In this document: one piece after another, positions 54,005 to 64,000 of the stretch
Layout: each line of letters opens with the position of its first letter
Position numbering within the stretch: the stretch's first letter is position 1
From: Rhodosporidiobolus odoratus
Lineage: Eukaryota; Basidiomycota; Microbotryomycetes; Sporidiobolales; Sporidiobolaceae
Reading direction: 5' to 3'
Length of the DNA stretch: 64,000 nt
NCBI GenBank assembly: GCA_034387635.1
Contig: JAOANU010000003.1
Location: 1,488,001-1,552,000, forward strand
Made by a program: the position numbers and the translations under genes
The notes under the pieces: generated by a model
Seen by the model: only the letters and a program-made list of their open reading frames with translations
Told to the model about the DNA's origin: nothing
Database searches by the model: none

Positions 54005-57000
54005 TTACCCTGAAATCGGTGAGAAACCACTCGCAAACTCGGACGATCGTCCCGCCGCCTCGGTTGGCGGGACCAGCTCGAGCTCTGCTAGGACGTTGGC
54101 ACAGCGACCGCAGACGCTTTGTGGAGTTTGAGTACGAGCTGTCGAGGCGGTGGTCGCCAGCTCGTTGACGGCGGAGGCGGACATGGAAGAAGCGGGGACG
54201 GTGTGCTGCCAGCATCGGGGGCATTTGCCATGGGGTGAGGGGAGGATGGTGAGGCGGGAAGAATCTATCGGAGCGGCAGGATCAGCTTGCGTCCAAGGGA
54301 GGTTTGCTGCGAAGAGAGGATAGCAGCGTACCCGATACAGTCCCGGTATAGTTCCATTCTGGGGTGGATGATGGGAGGTCGAACGAAACGCTCGACACAT
54401 TGAGGAGGTTCGTGAGGAGGTCATCTGCGGCGACGAAAGTCGTCAGAGATTCCTCACTGAGGGGCGGAGACACGGAGGGAACGGCTCACAATGCTTGCGT
54501 ATCACCCCGCTGGGCTTCTCGAGAACGACCTGCGCTTCCGCAGAACTACCTATCCGCCTGCGCGCGCTCTCGAAGTCAGTGCGACAATCAGCGACGGTAC
54601 CGAGAAGGTGGAGCACTGACTTGTCGTTACGAGACTGCTCCAGCAAGCTATTAACTTCAGCTCGAACGGCGAGAAGCTCATTCATCTCTTCCTTGACTGG
54701 CGGTGCATTCCATTGTTGGTCCTGCAGGCCATTGGAAGCGTTAGCTCAAGGCTTGTCTAGGTGCTCGTAGCCGCACAGGTAAGAAAGGCCAAGAAAGCAC
54801 GTACAGGTTCAGGCCAAACCTTGTTGAAGACTGACGGTGCACCCTTGATGCTGGGGTCGGGATCTGAGATAGCACCACTCGCGAAGTGATGGATCTCTTC
54901 AGCGAGTAGAGGGGCGAGCGGAGCGAGAACAGAGACATAAGTGTTGTAGACCTGCATCGACGAGGAGAAGAGGTCAGGTTAGTCCACTGCAAGTCAGGCT
55001 AGAAGGCAAGTAGCCCGTCGAACGCACTGTTTGCAAAACATGTACCACCTGTCTTCGGGCTAGCGACGACTTGGAATCGGCGTAGAGGGTGTCTTTGGTG
55101 ATGTCGAAGTACAAGGACGAAAGGGTAGAGTTGGAGAACGTCGACAAGGCTTGGTATGCTGCGATAACCGACACAGTCAGCTTCAGCAACTCGAAGATAT
55201 CAGGGCGGACGATGTGCCCTTGTTGAACTGGTATTCCTCAAAGGCTTCGCGAGCGGTTCGGTCCAGCTCGTATAGCTCGTTGAGAATATATCGCTCAACC
55301 TGGGGCGCGAATACCAATGAAGAACTCAGTCACTTCCTCGGTAAAAAGAGATAGTTGGGCACGGAACAGAAAGCGCACCAAACCCAGCTCTTCAACCTTC
55401 ATCTCCTCAACCGGTTCTCCCGTAATATTGCCCAGCAAGAACCTCGCCGTATTCCGTATCTTCCGTAGACCTTCGAAAGTCTGAGCGAGAATCCCGGGAC
55501 CAATCAGGACATCTCGGGACGAGTCGACGGAGGCGACCCAGATGCGCAGGAGATCGGTTCCGTAGGCGGGGAGAAGTTTCTTGTCCTGCACCATACGTCG
55601 ACGGGAGAGACGTGAGCGCTGGGCGTCGAGGTAAGGCATGAGAATAGTTCGACGAGGATACCAAACGCACCTTTCCCCCCCGGATTACCACCGATGGACT
55701 CAAGATATTCCCCAAGCTCTTGCTCATCTTCCTCCCCTTCTCATCCAATACCATCCCATGCGTCACCACATCCCTATACGGAGCCTTCGGTGATTCCCCT
55801 ACATGTTGACTACTAACCTTAGTCAACAAACTACTCTGAAACCAACCTCGATGTTGATCCGACCCTTCGAAATAAACGTCGGCCAAAGGAGCGTCTGCGT
55901 CTCGTCCCTCCAACCCAAGTTCTCGGAGCAGAGTCCACGAACATCCCGAGTCGAACCACACATCCATCGTGTCAGTTCCTTTGCGCCAAACCCTCCCTTC
56001 AGCCTTGGACCTCTCCAATTCCTCCGGTTCGACAAATTCCTCCGCCTCGCCGTCCCACCAGTAGTCTGTCCCTTTGCCTCCACGTTCGAGGACGCTGACG
56101 ATGTGATCGATGTTTGAGGGGGTTAGGTAAGGCGTTGAGGAGGCGATAGGGTCGGAAGCGGATGCGGGATAAGAATAGACGACGGGGATGGGAACGCCCC
56201 AAGCACGTTGACGGGAAATGCACCATTCCGAGCGACCGCGGACGTACATCTCCAAAGTTCGCGAACCTGCCCATATTTCGAGATTGCTAAGGTCTTGCTC
56301 GAAGCTGGAGCGACAAGCGTGAAAAGGAGGAACGCACCTCGAGACGGGAAGAAATTGACTCTCTCGAGCGCTTTGAGCGCATCATCCTTGACGTTCTCGA
56401 GGTTGGCGAACCACTGACTCGAAGCCCTAGTCACGCGATGTGTTCAGAGGGGAGGGTTAGTCAGCCCCTCGCGTCCTTCCTCTCATCGACCTTCCCAATT
56501 CGCCACCTCGCGCCCATCCTCTTAACCCAGACGAGACAAGGAGGGAGGAAGAGAATGAGGCACACCTGAAGATGACAGGCTTCTTGGTTCGCCAATCATA
56601 CGGGTACTTGTGCTTGACCTCCACCTCCTTGAGCAACTTTCCATTCTCCTCCAAAATCCTAATCGTCTCGGCCGTGCCCTCCCCCAAAATCTCCTTGCCC
56701 AGCAACCGCTGAGCAGTTTCGGGCGCAACCATCCGTTCGAGAACGGAGGAGAGCCTGCCGGAAGCGTCGACGGCGCAAAGGGTGTCTTGGGCTTTCGCGG
56801 AGGGCGAGGAAGGGGAAGAGGAGGCACGGTAATCGCGCCACGCCTCCCAGTCTTCCACACCATGAGCAGGGGCGGTATGCACCAGACCAGTTCCAGTGGT
56901 CGAGGTGACATAAGAGGCGGTAACAATGGGTCGAGGAGCGGGGATAAACGAGGTGGATGCTGAGGGGGCAGAAGTGGAAGGAGACGGCGTGAGGCAGTCG

Positions 57001-58418
57001 GTGTAGGTCGTCTGGAGGAGAGTCTCTCCAGAAAAGGTAGCGAGCGTGGTGAGCGGTGTGGAGAGTAGATCGGAGAGTGCAGAGGCGAGGTCACTCGCTA
57101 CGACGAGCAGAGTGGAATCGTCTGATCGGCGGACGAGCGAGTACCCGAGTGTCGGAGAGACGGCTATTGCCTGCAGCCATACTTATAAGTACCTTGTCTT
57201 GTTCTACGGCGAAAGGGAGACAACGCACGACATTACTCGGCAAAGTCCATGCTGTTGTTGTCCAAACCGCCAGCCCCACCTTCCCCCCCTTCGCTCCGGC
57301 CCGCTCGAGCACCCCTTGCAGCGCGCCGAGCTCAGAGACTGGGAAAGAGACGTAGACCGAGCGCGAGACGTGGTCGTCTCGGTACTCGAGCTCCGCCTCG
57401 GCGAGAGCTGTACGGGAAGAAGGGGAGTAGAGGGTCGGGCGGTAATGCGTTACGATGAGGCCTGGTCCAGCAGATGCCGTCAGTAGACTCGCTAGAGAGT
57501 TCGCGCTACAAAGAAAAGCGGAGCGAGGCCGCACCTTTTCCCACCATGTCCCTGACAACCTCCAATTGCCTCTTTTCATAGCTCCAGTCCATGGTTCGAT
57601 ACGGCTTTTCAAAGTCCCCCAGTACACCAAAGCTCTTGAACTCTTCTGTCTGTGTAGCGACGCCCTTTTCTGCTTCGGCACGAGCTGCGGCTCGAATCTC
57701 TTGAGGAGTGAGGGAGGAGGCGGGTTTCTTGAGGGTAGAGAGGGCTTTGAGCTCGAGAGGGAGTCCGTGTGTGTCGTAGCCTGGGGTGTAACTAGTTCAG
57801 GAAAGCACGAGCGAATGAGCTCAAGGTGGTAGAAACGGACGATCTGCGTCCGAGAAGGTAGGCGGGAAAACGAACGAACTGAACTCGGTAACCCTGAATA
57901 AGCTTTGACCGGTTGATCAGGTCCTTCGTGATCTTGTTCAAAGCATGCCCTGGATAGTCAATCGAGTCAGCGCCAGCGCTGGCCGAGAGCGAGCAAGCGA
58001 CAAACCGCAATGCAGGTTTCCGTTGGCATAGGGTGGCCCATCGTGCAACACCCACAGAGGCCGGTCGGTTCGTTTTGCCTGCTCAGAAACCTTGTCAGCA
58101 CGGCTAAGTGCGATCCAACGCAGCGAAGGAGCTCGCCTGCCACCGATACAGCTCGTCGGTTGTTCTCTCCCAAAAGAGCTTTTCCCGCTTTGTCGCTTCT
58201 GCCCGTAGTGGAAAGGCGGTTTGCGGGAGATTGAGCGAGGTCGAGTAGAAGTGTTCGAGAGGGTCCTTTGGCTTTTTTGGCTTTTTGGGCTTTTTGACGG
58301 GGCAAGGTGAAGTTGAAGTGGGGGAGGGAGAGGGCAAGAAAGTTCGAAGCTGGGTCGAGAGGAGCCGGGGGGACCAGAGGCGGGTTGAGGGTGCTAGTGG
58401 TCGATGTAGTTGCAGCAT
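54005..58418 (-). CDS. ISM1: Mitochondrial isoleucyl-tRNA synthetase
   Basis: ATG 58418 gives MLQLHRPLAPSTRLWSPRLL, an Arg/Ser-rich mitochondrial presequence, then a Lys/Pro linker and NLPQTAFPLRAEATKREKLF. The class I signature is [20 protein letters not shown]. The editing domain carries VGLAVWTTTAWTLPSN and GTGLVHTAPAHGVEDWEAW; next come KYPYDWRTKKPVIFR, ASSQWFANLENVKDDALKAL, RSEWCISRQRAWGVPIPVVY, DTMDVWFDSGCSWTLL, VYFEGSDQHRGWFQSSLLTK and the KMSKS loop in GRKMSKSLGNILSP. The anticodon-binding part follows, and the bacterial-type zinc ribbon near the end (KCPRCWQHT … CGRCANVL). It attaches Ile to mitochondrial tRNA-Ile. Catalytic, editing and zinc parts all look intact. About 1,100 residues with a dozen or more introns; stop at 54005. 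Confidence 0.94.
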
Positions 58419-58751
58419 TGTGAGTGCATGGGGCTGAGGACGGTCGGGCACGCGAGGTGGTCGCGACGAGTGGGTGAACAAGTGAAAGTGGAGGGAAGTC
58501 CGATTGGGAGGTTGCCGAGGGTTGCGCTGCTAAGGTCTAGCCCTTTAGTAACCGGTGTGAGTCGCTGGCACGATCCTGTGTAGCCAGTGTCGAGATATCG
58601 AGGTAAGCGACTTGTCTCTCATCGACTCGAGCTTGCCTTTGACCTTGGCGCATCTCGCTTGATACCACCGCTCGATCTCCTCTAGAGCACTCCAGCTCAC
58701 GTTCGGTCAATTCTGCACCCCACCAGCACCCCGCCCGCATCCCCATTCGCC
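58419..58751. promoter_or_regulatory. Divergent promoter region, IleRS / RPF2
   Basis: 333 bases between head-to-head genes; no supported frame or named motif. Confidence 0.4.
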
Positions 58752-60318
58752 ATGTCGACTCCTCTGATCGCTCCCTCGAAACCCAAGAATGCCAGATCAA
58801 AGAGGGCAGCCGACAACCGCCAACCTCAACTCGTAGAGAAGCACGCAAAGACGGCAGTCCTTGTACGCACCGCAGGCATCTCGGACAAGGTCAAAACTGC
58901 CCTCAGCGAGATTGTGAGCCTCCCTCGCTCGCCCCGCTCACTGCTTCCTCCCTTGTCCACTTGTCCTGCGTCCCGAGCATGCTCTGCTGGCGCTGACTCT
59001 GGTCGCACCTTTCTCACACCCTATACTGACTCGAGCCCTCGCGCAGAACCAACTGAAAAAGCCCCACTCCGTGCCCTTCTCCAAATCCAACAACACGGTC
59101 CGACCCTTTGAAGATGCCTCGTCCTTGCAGTTCTGGAGTGCCAAGAACGACGCCTCGCTTTTCCTCGTCGGCACTCACACCAAGAAACGCCCTCACGGAC
59201 TCGTCTGGGTCAGGTGTTTTGCCGGAGAGGTGATGGAAATGCTCGAGACGGGCATCGACGAGGTCATGGAAATGTCGAGTTTCAAGGTACGCCTTACATT
59301 CTGCTCCTCTCCCTTCCTCTTAGTCACTGTGAGTGCCTCTATAACCCGATACCTTGAAACTCGCAGTCCATCAAATCGACCGTTGGCGGAATCCCTCTCT
59401 TCCACTTTTCCTCCGTCGAACCCCATTCCAACCTGTGGGAGACGCACCCAACCTTCACCCAATTCAAATCCATCCTCCTCGACTTTTTCCGCGGCAACGA
59501 AATGGACGGTGTCGCGCTCAAAGGGCTCGAACGCGTCATTTCCGTCACGATCGGGGGCTCGTCAACGGCCGAAGGCGCGGCTCGGGCCAGTGCTGAAGGA
59601 GCTGCGAATGGGGGCGCGGGCGCAGTCGGAGCGGTCGAGAGTTTGATTGGAGCGATCAAGCCCCAGAATGGAGGAGGGGATTACGACGAAGACAAGACTT
59701 TGCCGGTGGTTCACTTCCGGACTTACACGGTCAAATTTATGAGGTCGGGGTTGCCGCAACCTAGGGTTGAGTTAGAACCGCATGGACCGCATTTCACGTT
59801 CAGTCTGAGGAGGAGTCAGTTGCCTGCGGTTGAGGTGTGGAAGGCGGCGATGAAGAAGAAGGAGAAGAAGAGTGAGAAGAGCAAGCCAAAGGTTCGTTTT
59901 TGTTTACTTCGTCTTTTCCTCGTCGTCATGTCAGAGTAGGGCGGCGAGTGACTGATTTTGATTCATCGGTGGTGGTGTGAGCAGAACAAGAACATCGACA
60001 TCGACGAGATGGGCGACAAGGTTGGACGAGTACACGTCGACCGTCAAGTGCGTCTCCTTCTCTCTTCTGCCTCTCCCTCCCTCTCTTCTGCCTCTTGTGC
60101 AGTCGCTCATCCGACCTTTTCATGCGGCGCAGGATCTCGACAAACTCCAAGTTCGCAAATTCAAGGGTCTCAAGCGCAAGCCCGGATCCAAATCAGATGC
60201 AGGAGAGACGGATGGAGAGGGAGAAGGGGCTGGCGCTGACATGGAGATTGAGGCTGGGGCTGGGGGCGAGGGCGAGGGCGCGGCTGAAGGCGGGAGGAAG
60301 AAGCGGAGGGCGGAATGA
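58752..60318 (+). CDS. RPF2: Rpf2, Brix-domain ribosome assembly factor
   Basis: Rpf2 with Rrs1 brings the 5S RNP into the pre-60S particle in the nucleolus. ATG 58752 gives MSTPLIAPSKPKNARSKRAA, then LVEKHAKTAVLVRTAGISDK, LKKPHSVPFSKSNNTVRPFE, LQFWSAKNDASLFLVGTHTK, KRPHGLVWVRCFAGEVMEML, IPLFHFSSVEPHSNLWETHP and the Brix core down to VVHFRTYTVKFMRSGLPQPR with VELEPHGPHFTFSLRRSQLP. All agree with Rpf2 (KxKKxxx…N-RPFED, FxxGSHxKKRPxNL, LxGLExVIS, YxxxxxKSG-xLPRVEL-E-GP-xDF). Its C-terminus KNIDIDEMGDKVGRVHVDRQ and LDKLQVRKFKGLKRKPG is the usual Rpf2 end, followed by an acidic Gly/Glu-rich tail and KKRRAE. About 420 residues, four introns. Confidence 0.93.
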
Positions 60319-60786
60319 GCGTGTCTTGTTTTTGAGGAAGAGGGATCTTCTGCCTTTGTTGTAGCACCACGCTCGTACTGCATTTTCGCTTCCAGCGCAT
60401 GCATACCTCTCTCGCTCGAAAAGGCAATGAAAGGGTTACGAGAACTAGCGGTTCCCTCTGCGAGGCACGAGACATGTGAAGAGGGTTACTACACATGGGA
60501 TGATGGAATGATACGGTGGGCATGTGTATGCACGATGGGAAGGATACGCATGCAGGGGTGACTAGGCTGGCTGAGAGACGAGGCAGCGCGGGAACGGCTT
60601 GGTAGGTACAGGCAGGAACGACAGCAATAATCAAAGATTGGGAGAAAAAACAAAAAGGAGGTTAACGACAAGACCCAAAAGGAAAGAACGGCAAAATTCG
60701 CGAGTAATAGTCGTACAACGGCACGGCGAAAGGTACAGTTGTACAGAACGATGAGCTAAAAGAGGACAGGGGACGCGGGAGGACGT
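60319..60786. other. Convergent 3' intergenic region
   Basis: About 470 bases between the RPF2 stop and the stop of the Ser-rich gene. Frames seen on the minus strand have no start context or motif. It probably holds two 3' untranslated regions. Confidence 0.4.
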
Positions 60787-63361
60787 TTAAGCGAGCTTGG
60801 GAGACGAGTTTCCCCCCTTTGCACCGCTAACTTGGCGTAGCGAGTTCTGATGCGACGCAGAGTGATAGCGTTCGGCGCCTGGTAGCACAAAGAAAGTCAG
60901 ACCTGCTGTTTCTGTTGGAAGACACGGAGAAAAGGCAGCTCACCAAGTCCCTTTGCCCCCCGTTTGGCCTCCTCCGCCAATGCCTCCTCCCTCGCCAGCT
61001 CTTCCTCATCCAAGTCATCCTCCTCGTCGTTCTCACCTTCTTCCTCCTCCTCTTCCGACTCACTCTCGCTACTCTGCCGCTGATCCTCCTCCTGTTCCCG
61101 ACTTTCATTCGCCGACATCCTCGACTCGTCCGACACCGGCGAAGCAGACCCCTCAGCTGTCGAGAGCGACTCAGAGAGAGAGGAAGTTGAACCCGCAGCA
61201 GCAACGGCTGTAGTCGGTTCAAGCGAGACCGACAAAGCTGGTCGAGTCGCCGTGAGGTTGCTCTTGGCCCCCGGCCCTCCTCCAGCTGCAGCAGAAGAGG
61301 ACGATCTCGTTGGCGTTGATGCGCCGGTTGGGAAGGAGGAAGTAGTGGATAGAGGAGTAGAAGGGCGAATGGTACCGCTTGAGGCGGCCGAGGTGGTAGA
61401 GTCGAGAGTGCCGGATCTGGACGAGGGGTCTCGAGAGAGAGGATGATGACGGCGCATATTGCTGGATGTTGGAGCTGAGGCAGAAATGCTTCGGTCCCAG
61501 TCCGACTCTGGGTCGTCGTCCCCTTCCACAGTGAAAGTGGAAGTGGCGGAGAAAGAAACTGGCGAAGAAGGTTGAGAAGGTTGGTCTTCTTGGATCTCAT
61601 CCGCACTCTCGCCTCTCGCCATGCGTTCCGCGTCCTCCCTCTCCTTCTTCTCCCTCTCCGCCCGCCTCTTCTTCAACCAAGCCAACCCACTCCCATCATC
61701 GTCATCGTCCTCCTCTCCCGCAGCAGCCATCGTAGTACTCGACCTCCTCTTACCACCACTCCTACTCTGGGTACTTCCATGCCCCGCCGCACCCCACTCA
61801 CTAAACGCCGGCTCTTCAATCCCAGTCTCCCAAGCTGCCCTAGCCGCGTTAACCGATCTACCAGCATTCCCCCTTCGTTGAGCCACCGGAGGATAATTAC
61901 TCCGTCTCCTCTGTGACCTCGAAGGGGAGGCATAGTACACCGGTCCACCAGTCGAGGAGGAATTGCGTCGAGAAGCGGCGGAAGATCGGGAAGCGTCCAT
62001 ATCGCCTGCTTCCCAAGTCGAGGCTTTCCGCATGGGAATACCGGTAGAGCCTCTAGGCCGCCCGGGGACGGCGGCGGTGTCGATGCTAGAACGGCGGGAG
62101 AGGCTTTCTCCAGCTGCCGAGGTAGAATGGGTGTGGGAAGAGTCAACGGAAGAGATGCGAGAGAGATCACCGTTGCCGTTGGAGTAGGTAGGGGAAGAGG
62201 ACGAGGCGGCAGAGGAGGAAAAGAGCGAAGTAGTCGATGACCCTCGTTTGTGAGATTTCGAGCTCTTCTTACCGCTCAGGGCGCCTAGACCTAGAGCTTT
62301 GAGCAGCTTCTTGGATGGCGTACTCGAACTGCCACCTCCCGTTCCACCACTGCCGGCTGCGATCCCCCCGGAAGCGCCATTCGAAGACGTCGAGCTAGTC
62401 GTCCGTTCGAGGCCGTGCCCGTAACCTCCGTAGGGGGTACCATCCCCACCCACGCTCGAGGTAGTAGAAAGCGCATCATCATCAACCGGCCTCTTCAACC
62501 CCCACACCTCCGTCCAACTCCCCCACTTGATCCCCTTTCCACTCTCTCCCTCCCCGTCCTCTTCTTCCTCTTCTTCGTCAAATGGATAGTCATCCTCCTC
62601 TTCTCCAGCGTTCTCCCTCCGGACCCAATGCCGATCCCCAGCCGGCTGATCTCCATCAAACTCTGCATCTTCGAGCCAAACGTTCCTGCCCGTCGAGTAC
62701 GACCTGGGTCGAATTTCCGGTAAAGGCGCAAAGCGGATCGTAGACTCTCGTTTCTGGTGCCGAGAAGCAGGCTTGGAAGGCGTCGAAGAAGCGACAGAGA
62801 CGGTAGGGGGAAAGTAGCCGCTTGTCGGAGTCGCGGGGCCGATGGAGGAAGTTTCGCTCAATTGCCGGCCGGGATGGGCGGGTCGAACGGGAGAGGTCGA
62901 GGTCGAAGGGCCAGGAGAGGAGACTGTACGGGTGAGATCGTTTGTAGACGCGTGGGGAGGAGCGGCGTAGGTGGCAGAGGAAGGTGGGGAGATCGAGGGC
63001 GAGGGAAGTGGGGAATTTCGGTTGGCGCCGCTACGTGCGCGTGGGCAGGTTAGGTTGAGCATAGAACAAGTACAGGGTATAAAGGAACGCACTTGAGTAA
63101 GATGCCCGGCGGAGGTGGCTCCCTCAAATGAAAGCTGACCCTCGAGCTACTCCGGCTCAAGGTTGTCCCCAACTCTCCATTGTCCGGGCTCAACAACCCA
63201 TCCGCATCCTTGTCGCCCGTTTGTGCCGGTCGACTCTCGCTTCGACTGCGGCTGCCCTGACGACTACCGGGACGGGATCGTCTACCTTCATTCCTGCCGC
63301 GTGTATCCGAGTCGCTGCCCGCCAAGCCAAAGGTGACGGCTCGCATGACGGCTGCTGCCAT
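60787..63361 (-). CDS. Large Ser-rich protein of unknown function
   Basis: ATG 63361 gives MAAAVMRAVTFGLAGSDSDT, an RS-rich stretch (RRSRPGSRQGSRSRSESRPA), and RVSFHLREPPPPGILLN. After one intron the protein runs for some 700 residues: Ser/Pro-rich, with RESTIRFAPLPEIRPRSYST, an acidic block (YPFDEEEEEEDGEGESGKG), IKWGSWTEVWGLKRPVDDDA, a Lys-rich SKKLLKALGLGALSGKKSSK, GSGLAWLKKRRAEREKKERE and a strongly acidic stretch before GLG. A last intron leads to AERYHSASHQNSLRQVSGAK and the stop at 60787. About 825 residues. No catalytic motif, signal peptide or membrane segment. The short conserved-looking islands (FAPLPEIRPRSYSTGRNVWL, GLAWLKKRR) in a disordered background suggest a scaffold or signalling target with many Ser phosphorylation sites. 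I do not recognise the family. Confidence 0.7.
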
Positions 63362-64000
63362 GGTAGCTCTCTGAATAGGCGTATATAAGGGTTAGCGTGG
63401 TGGGGAGATGGGAGGGTCGGCGCGGGAGGAAGGTCACGAAGTGGGGGGGACGAGGGCGGGGGCAAGGTGGGAGTGGTAGTCGAGGAGAGAAGGGGGAGGA
63501 TTGATGGGTGCGAGTGTGACCAAGTGGAGGCTGAGGTTGAGGCTGGAGGTTCTTGGTGTACGGTGATCCGGTCTCTTGGTAGTTGTCCGGGGCCGGGGGC
63601 AGAGAGAGAGAGGCTCGGAGTCGGGGTAGGATGTGAGGGAGTGTTCGCCGAGGCTTGCGTAGGTGCTTGGCTGGAGTGACTGGCTGTTGCAGAGCTGACT
63701 CGGACAAGCGGGTACTGAGTATGAGAAGGAGAGATCGCGAGAGAGAGAGAGGGTCGAGTCGGAGTGGGGATCGCTTGGCAGACGGAGTCGTAATCCGGGC
63801 GGGCGTACACTCGATCTCGCACTCAGCTGGTCAGTTGCTCGACGTTGTGAGCAGTCACAGTCAGCCTACCGCGTGACCCCGTGTCAGAGAGTAGCGTTAG
63901 AGCGTGACACGACGTCGTCTCAATGTGAGAAGGTTCCAAACTCACTAACTCACCGGCAAGGCGATGCTGGTCTCACTTTACTCTCGACACGATTCCGGCG
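63362..64000. promoter_or_regulatory. Upstream region of the Ser-rich gene, window end
   Basis: About 640 bases. Frames here are low-complexity GA/CT reading frames without a convincing start. GA-rich runs (around 63600-63620 and 63735-63755) are CT-rich on the coding strand, like promoter or 5' untranslated sequence. Nothing else supported. Confidence 0.35.

Noticed and set aside
60827..61606. 260-codon minus-strand frame overlapping the Ser-rich gene
   Set aside because: It is an out-of-frame shadow of low-complexity coding sequence, Arg/Leu-rich and without motifs.

Overview
The window is nuclear DNA of a basidiomycete fungus, most likely a GC-rich red yeast of the Pucciniomycotina (Rhodotorula/Microbotryomycetes type). 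The evidence is high GC, tightly packed genes on both strands, and many short GT-AG introns of about 45-90 bases that break almost every gene. Micro-exons occur, as do fungal gene families (Gid4, Pra1/Aspf2, group X hybrid histidine kinase, Cbf5, Rpf2, Ste23). There are no operons, no CRISPR array and no tRNA or rRNA gene that I can support.

Left part (1-15.4 kb): the 5' end of an F-box-like gene, an E2 ubiquitin-conjugating enzyme, an inositol-polyphosphate 5-phosphatase, the GID ubiquitin-ligase receptor Gid4 with a large insertion, a secreted GH43 arabinanase, SRP receptor beta, a STRAP-type WD40 protein, the pseudouridine synthase Cbf5 and ribosomal protein eL22. The last two are divergent and share a 450-base promoter region.

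15.4-19.0 kb is the only gene-poor stretch. It holds a decayed copy of part of the eL22 gene, a 52-base tandem duplication, and a 1.38-kb non-autonomous DNA transposon with 19-base terminal inverted repeats, a 7-base target duplication and clusters of subterminal CTACA motifs.

Middle (19-44 kb): a Pra1/Aspf2-type secreted zinc-binding protein, an F-box gene, the insulysin-like protease Ste23, a Doa1/PLAA-like protein that stops after its PFU domain, a tandem CCCH zinc-finger protein, a homeodomain factor, a secreted protein whose mature N-terminus is predicted to be histidine (LPMO-like), mitochondrial ribosomal protein uS14m, a hemerythrin-like protein, and three neighbouring F-box/LRR-like genes.

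Right part (44-64 kb): a hybrid histidine kinase of about 2,500 residues with pseudokinase, ATPase, GAF, kinase and receiver modules; mitochondrial isoleucyl-tRNA synthetase; ribosome-assembly factor Rpf2; and a large serine-rich protein of unknown function. Ubiquitin-linked functions recur (E2, Gid4, Doa1 and five F-box-like genes), as do ribosome assembly and translation (Cbf5, eL22, Rpf2, uS14m, IleRS). This looks like ordinary scattering of housekeeping genes, not a pathway cluster. Gene models were spliced by eye, so start and stop sites are firmer than some internal junctions.
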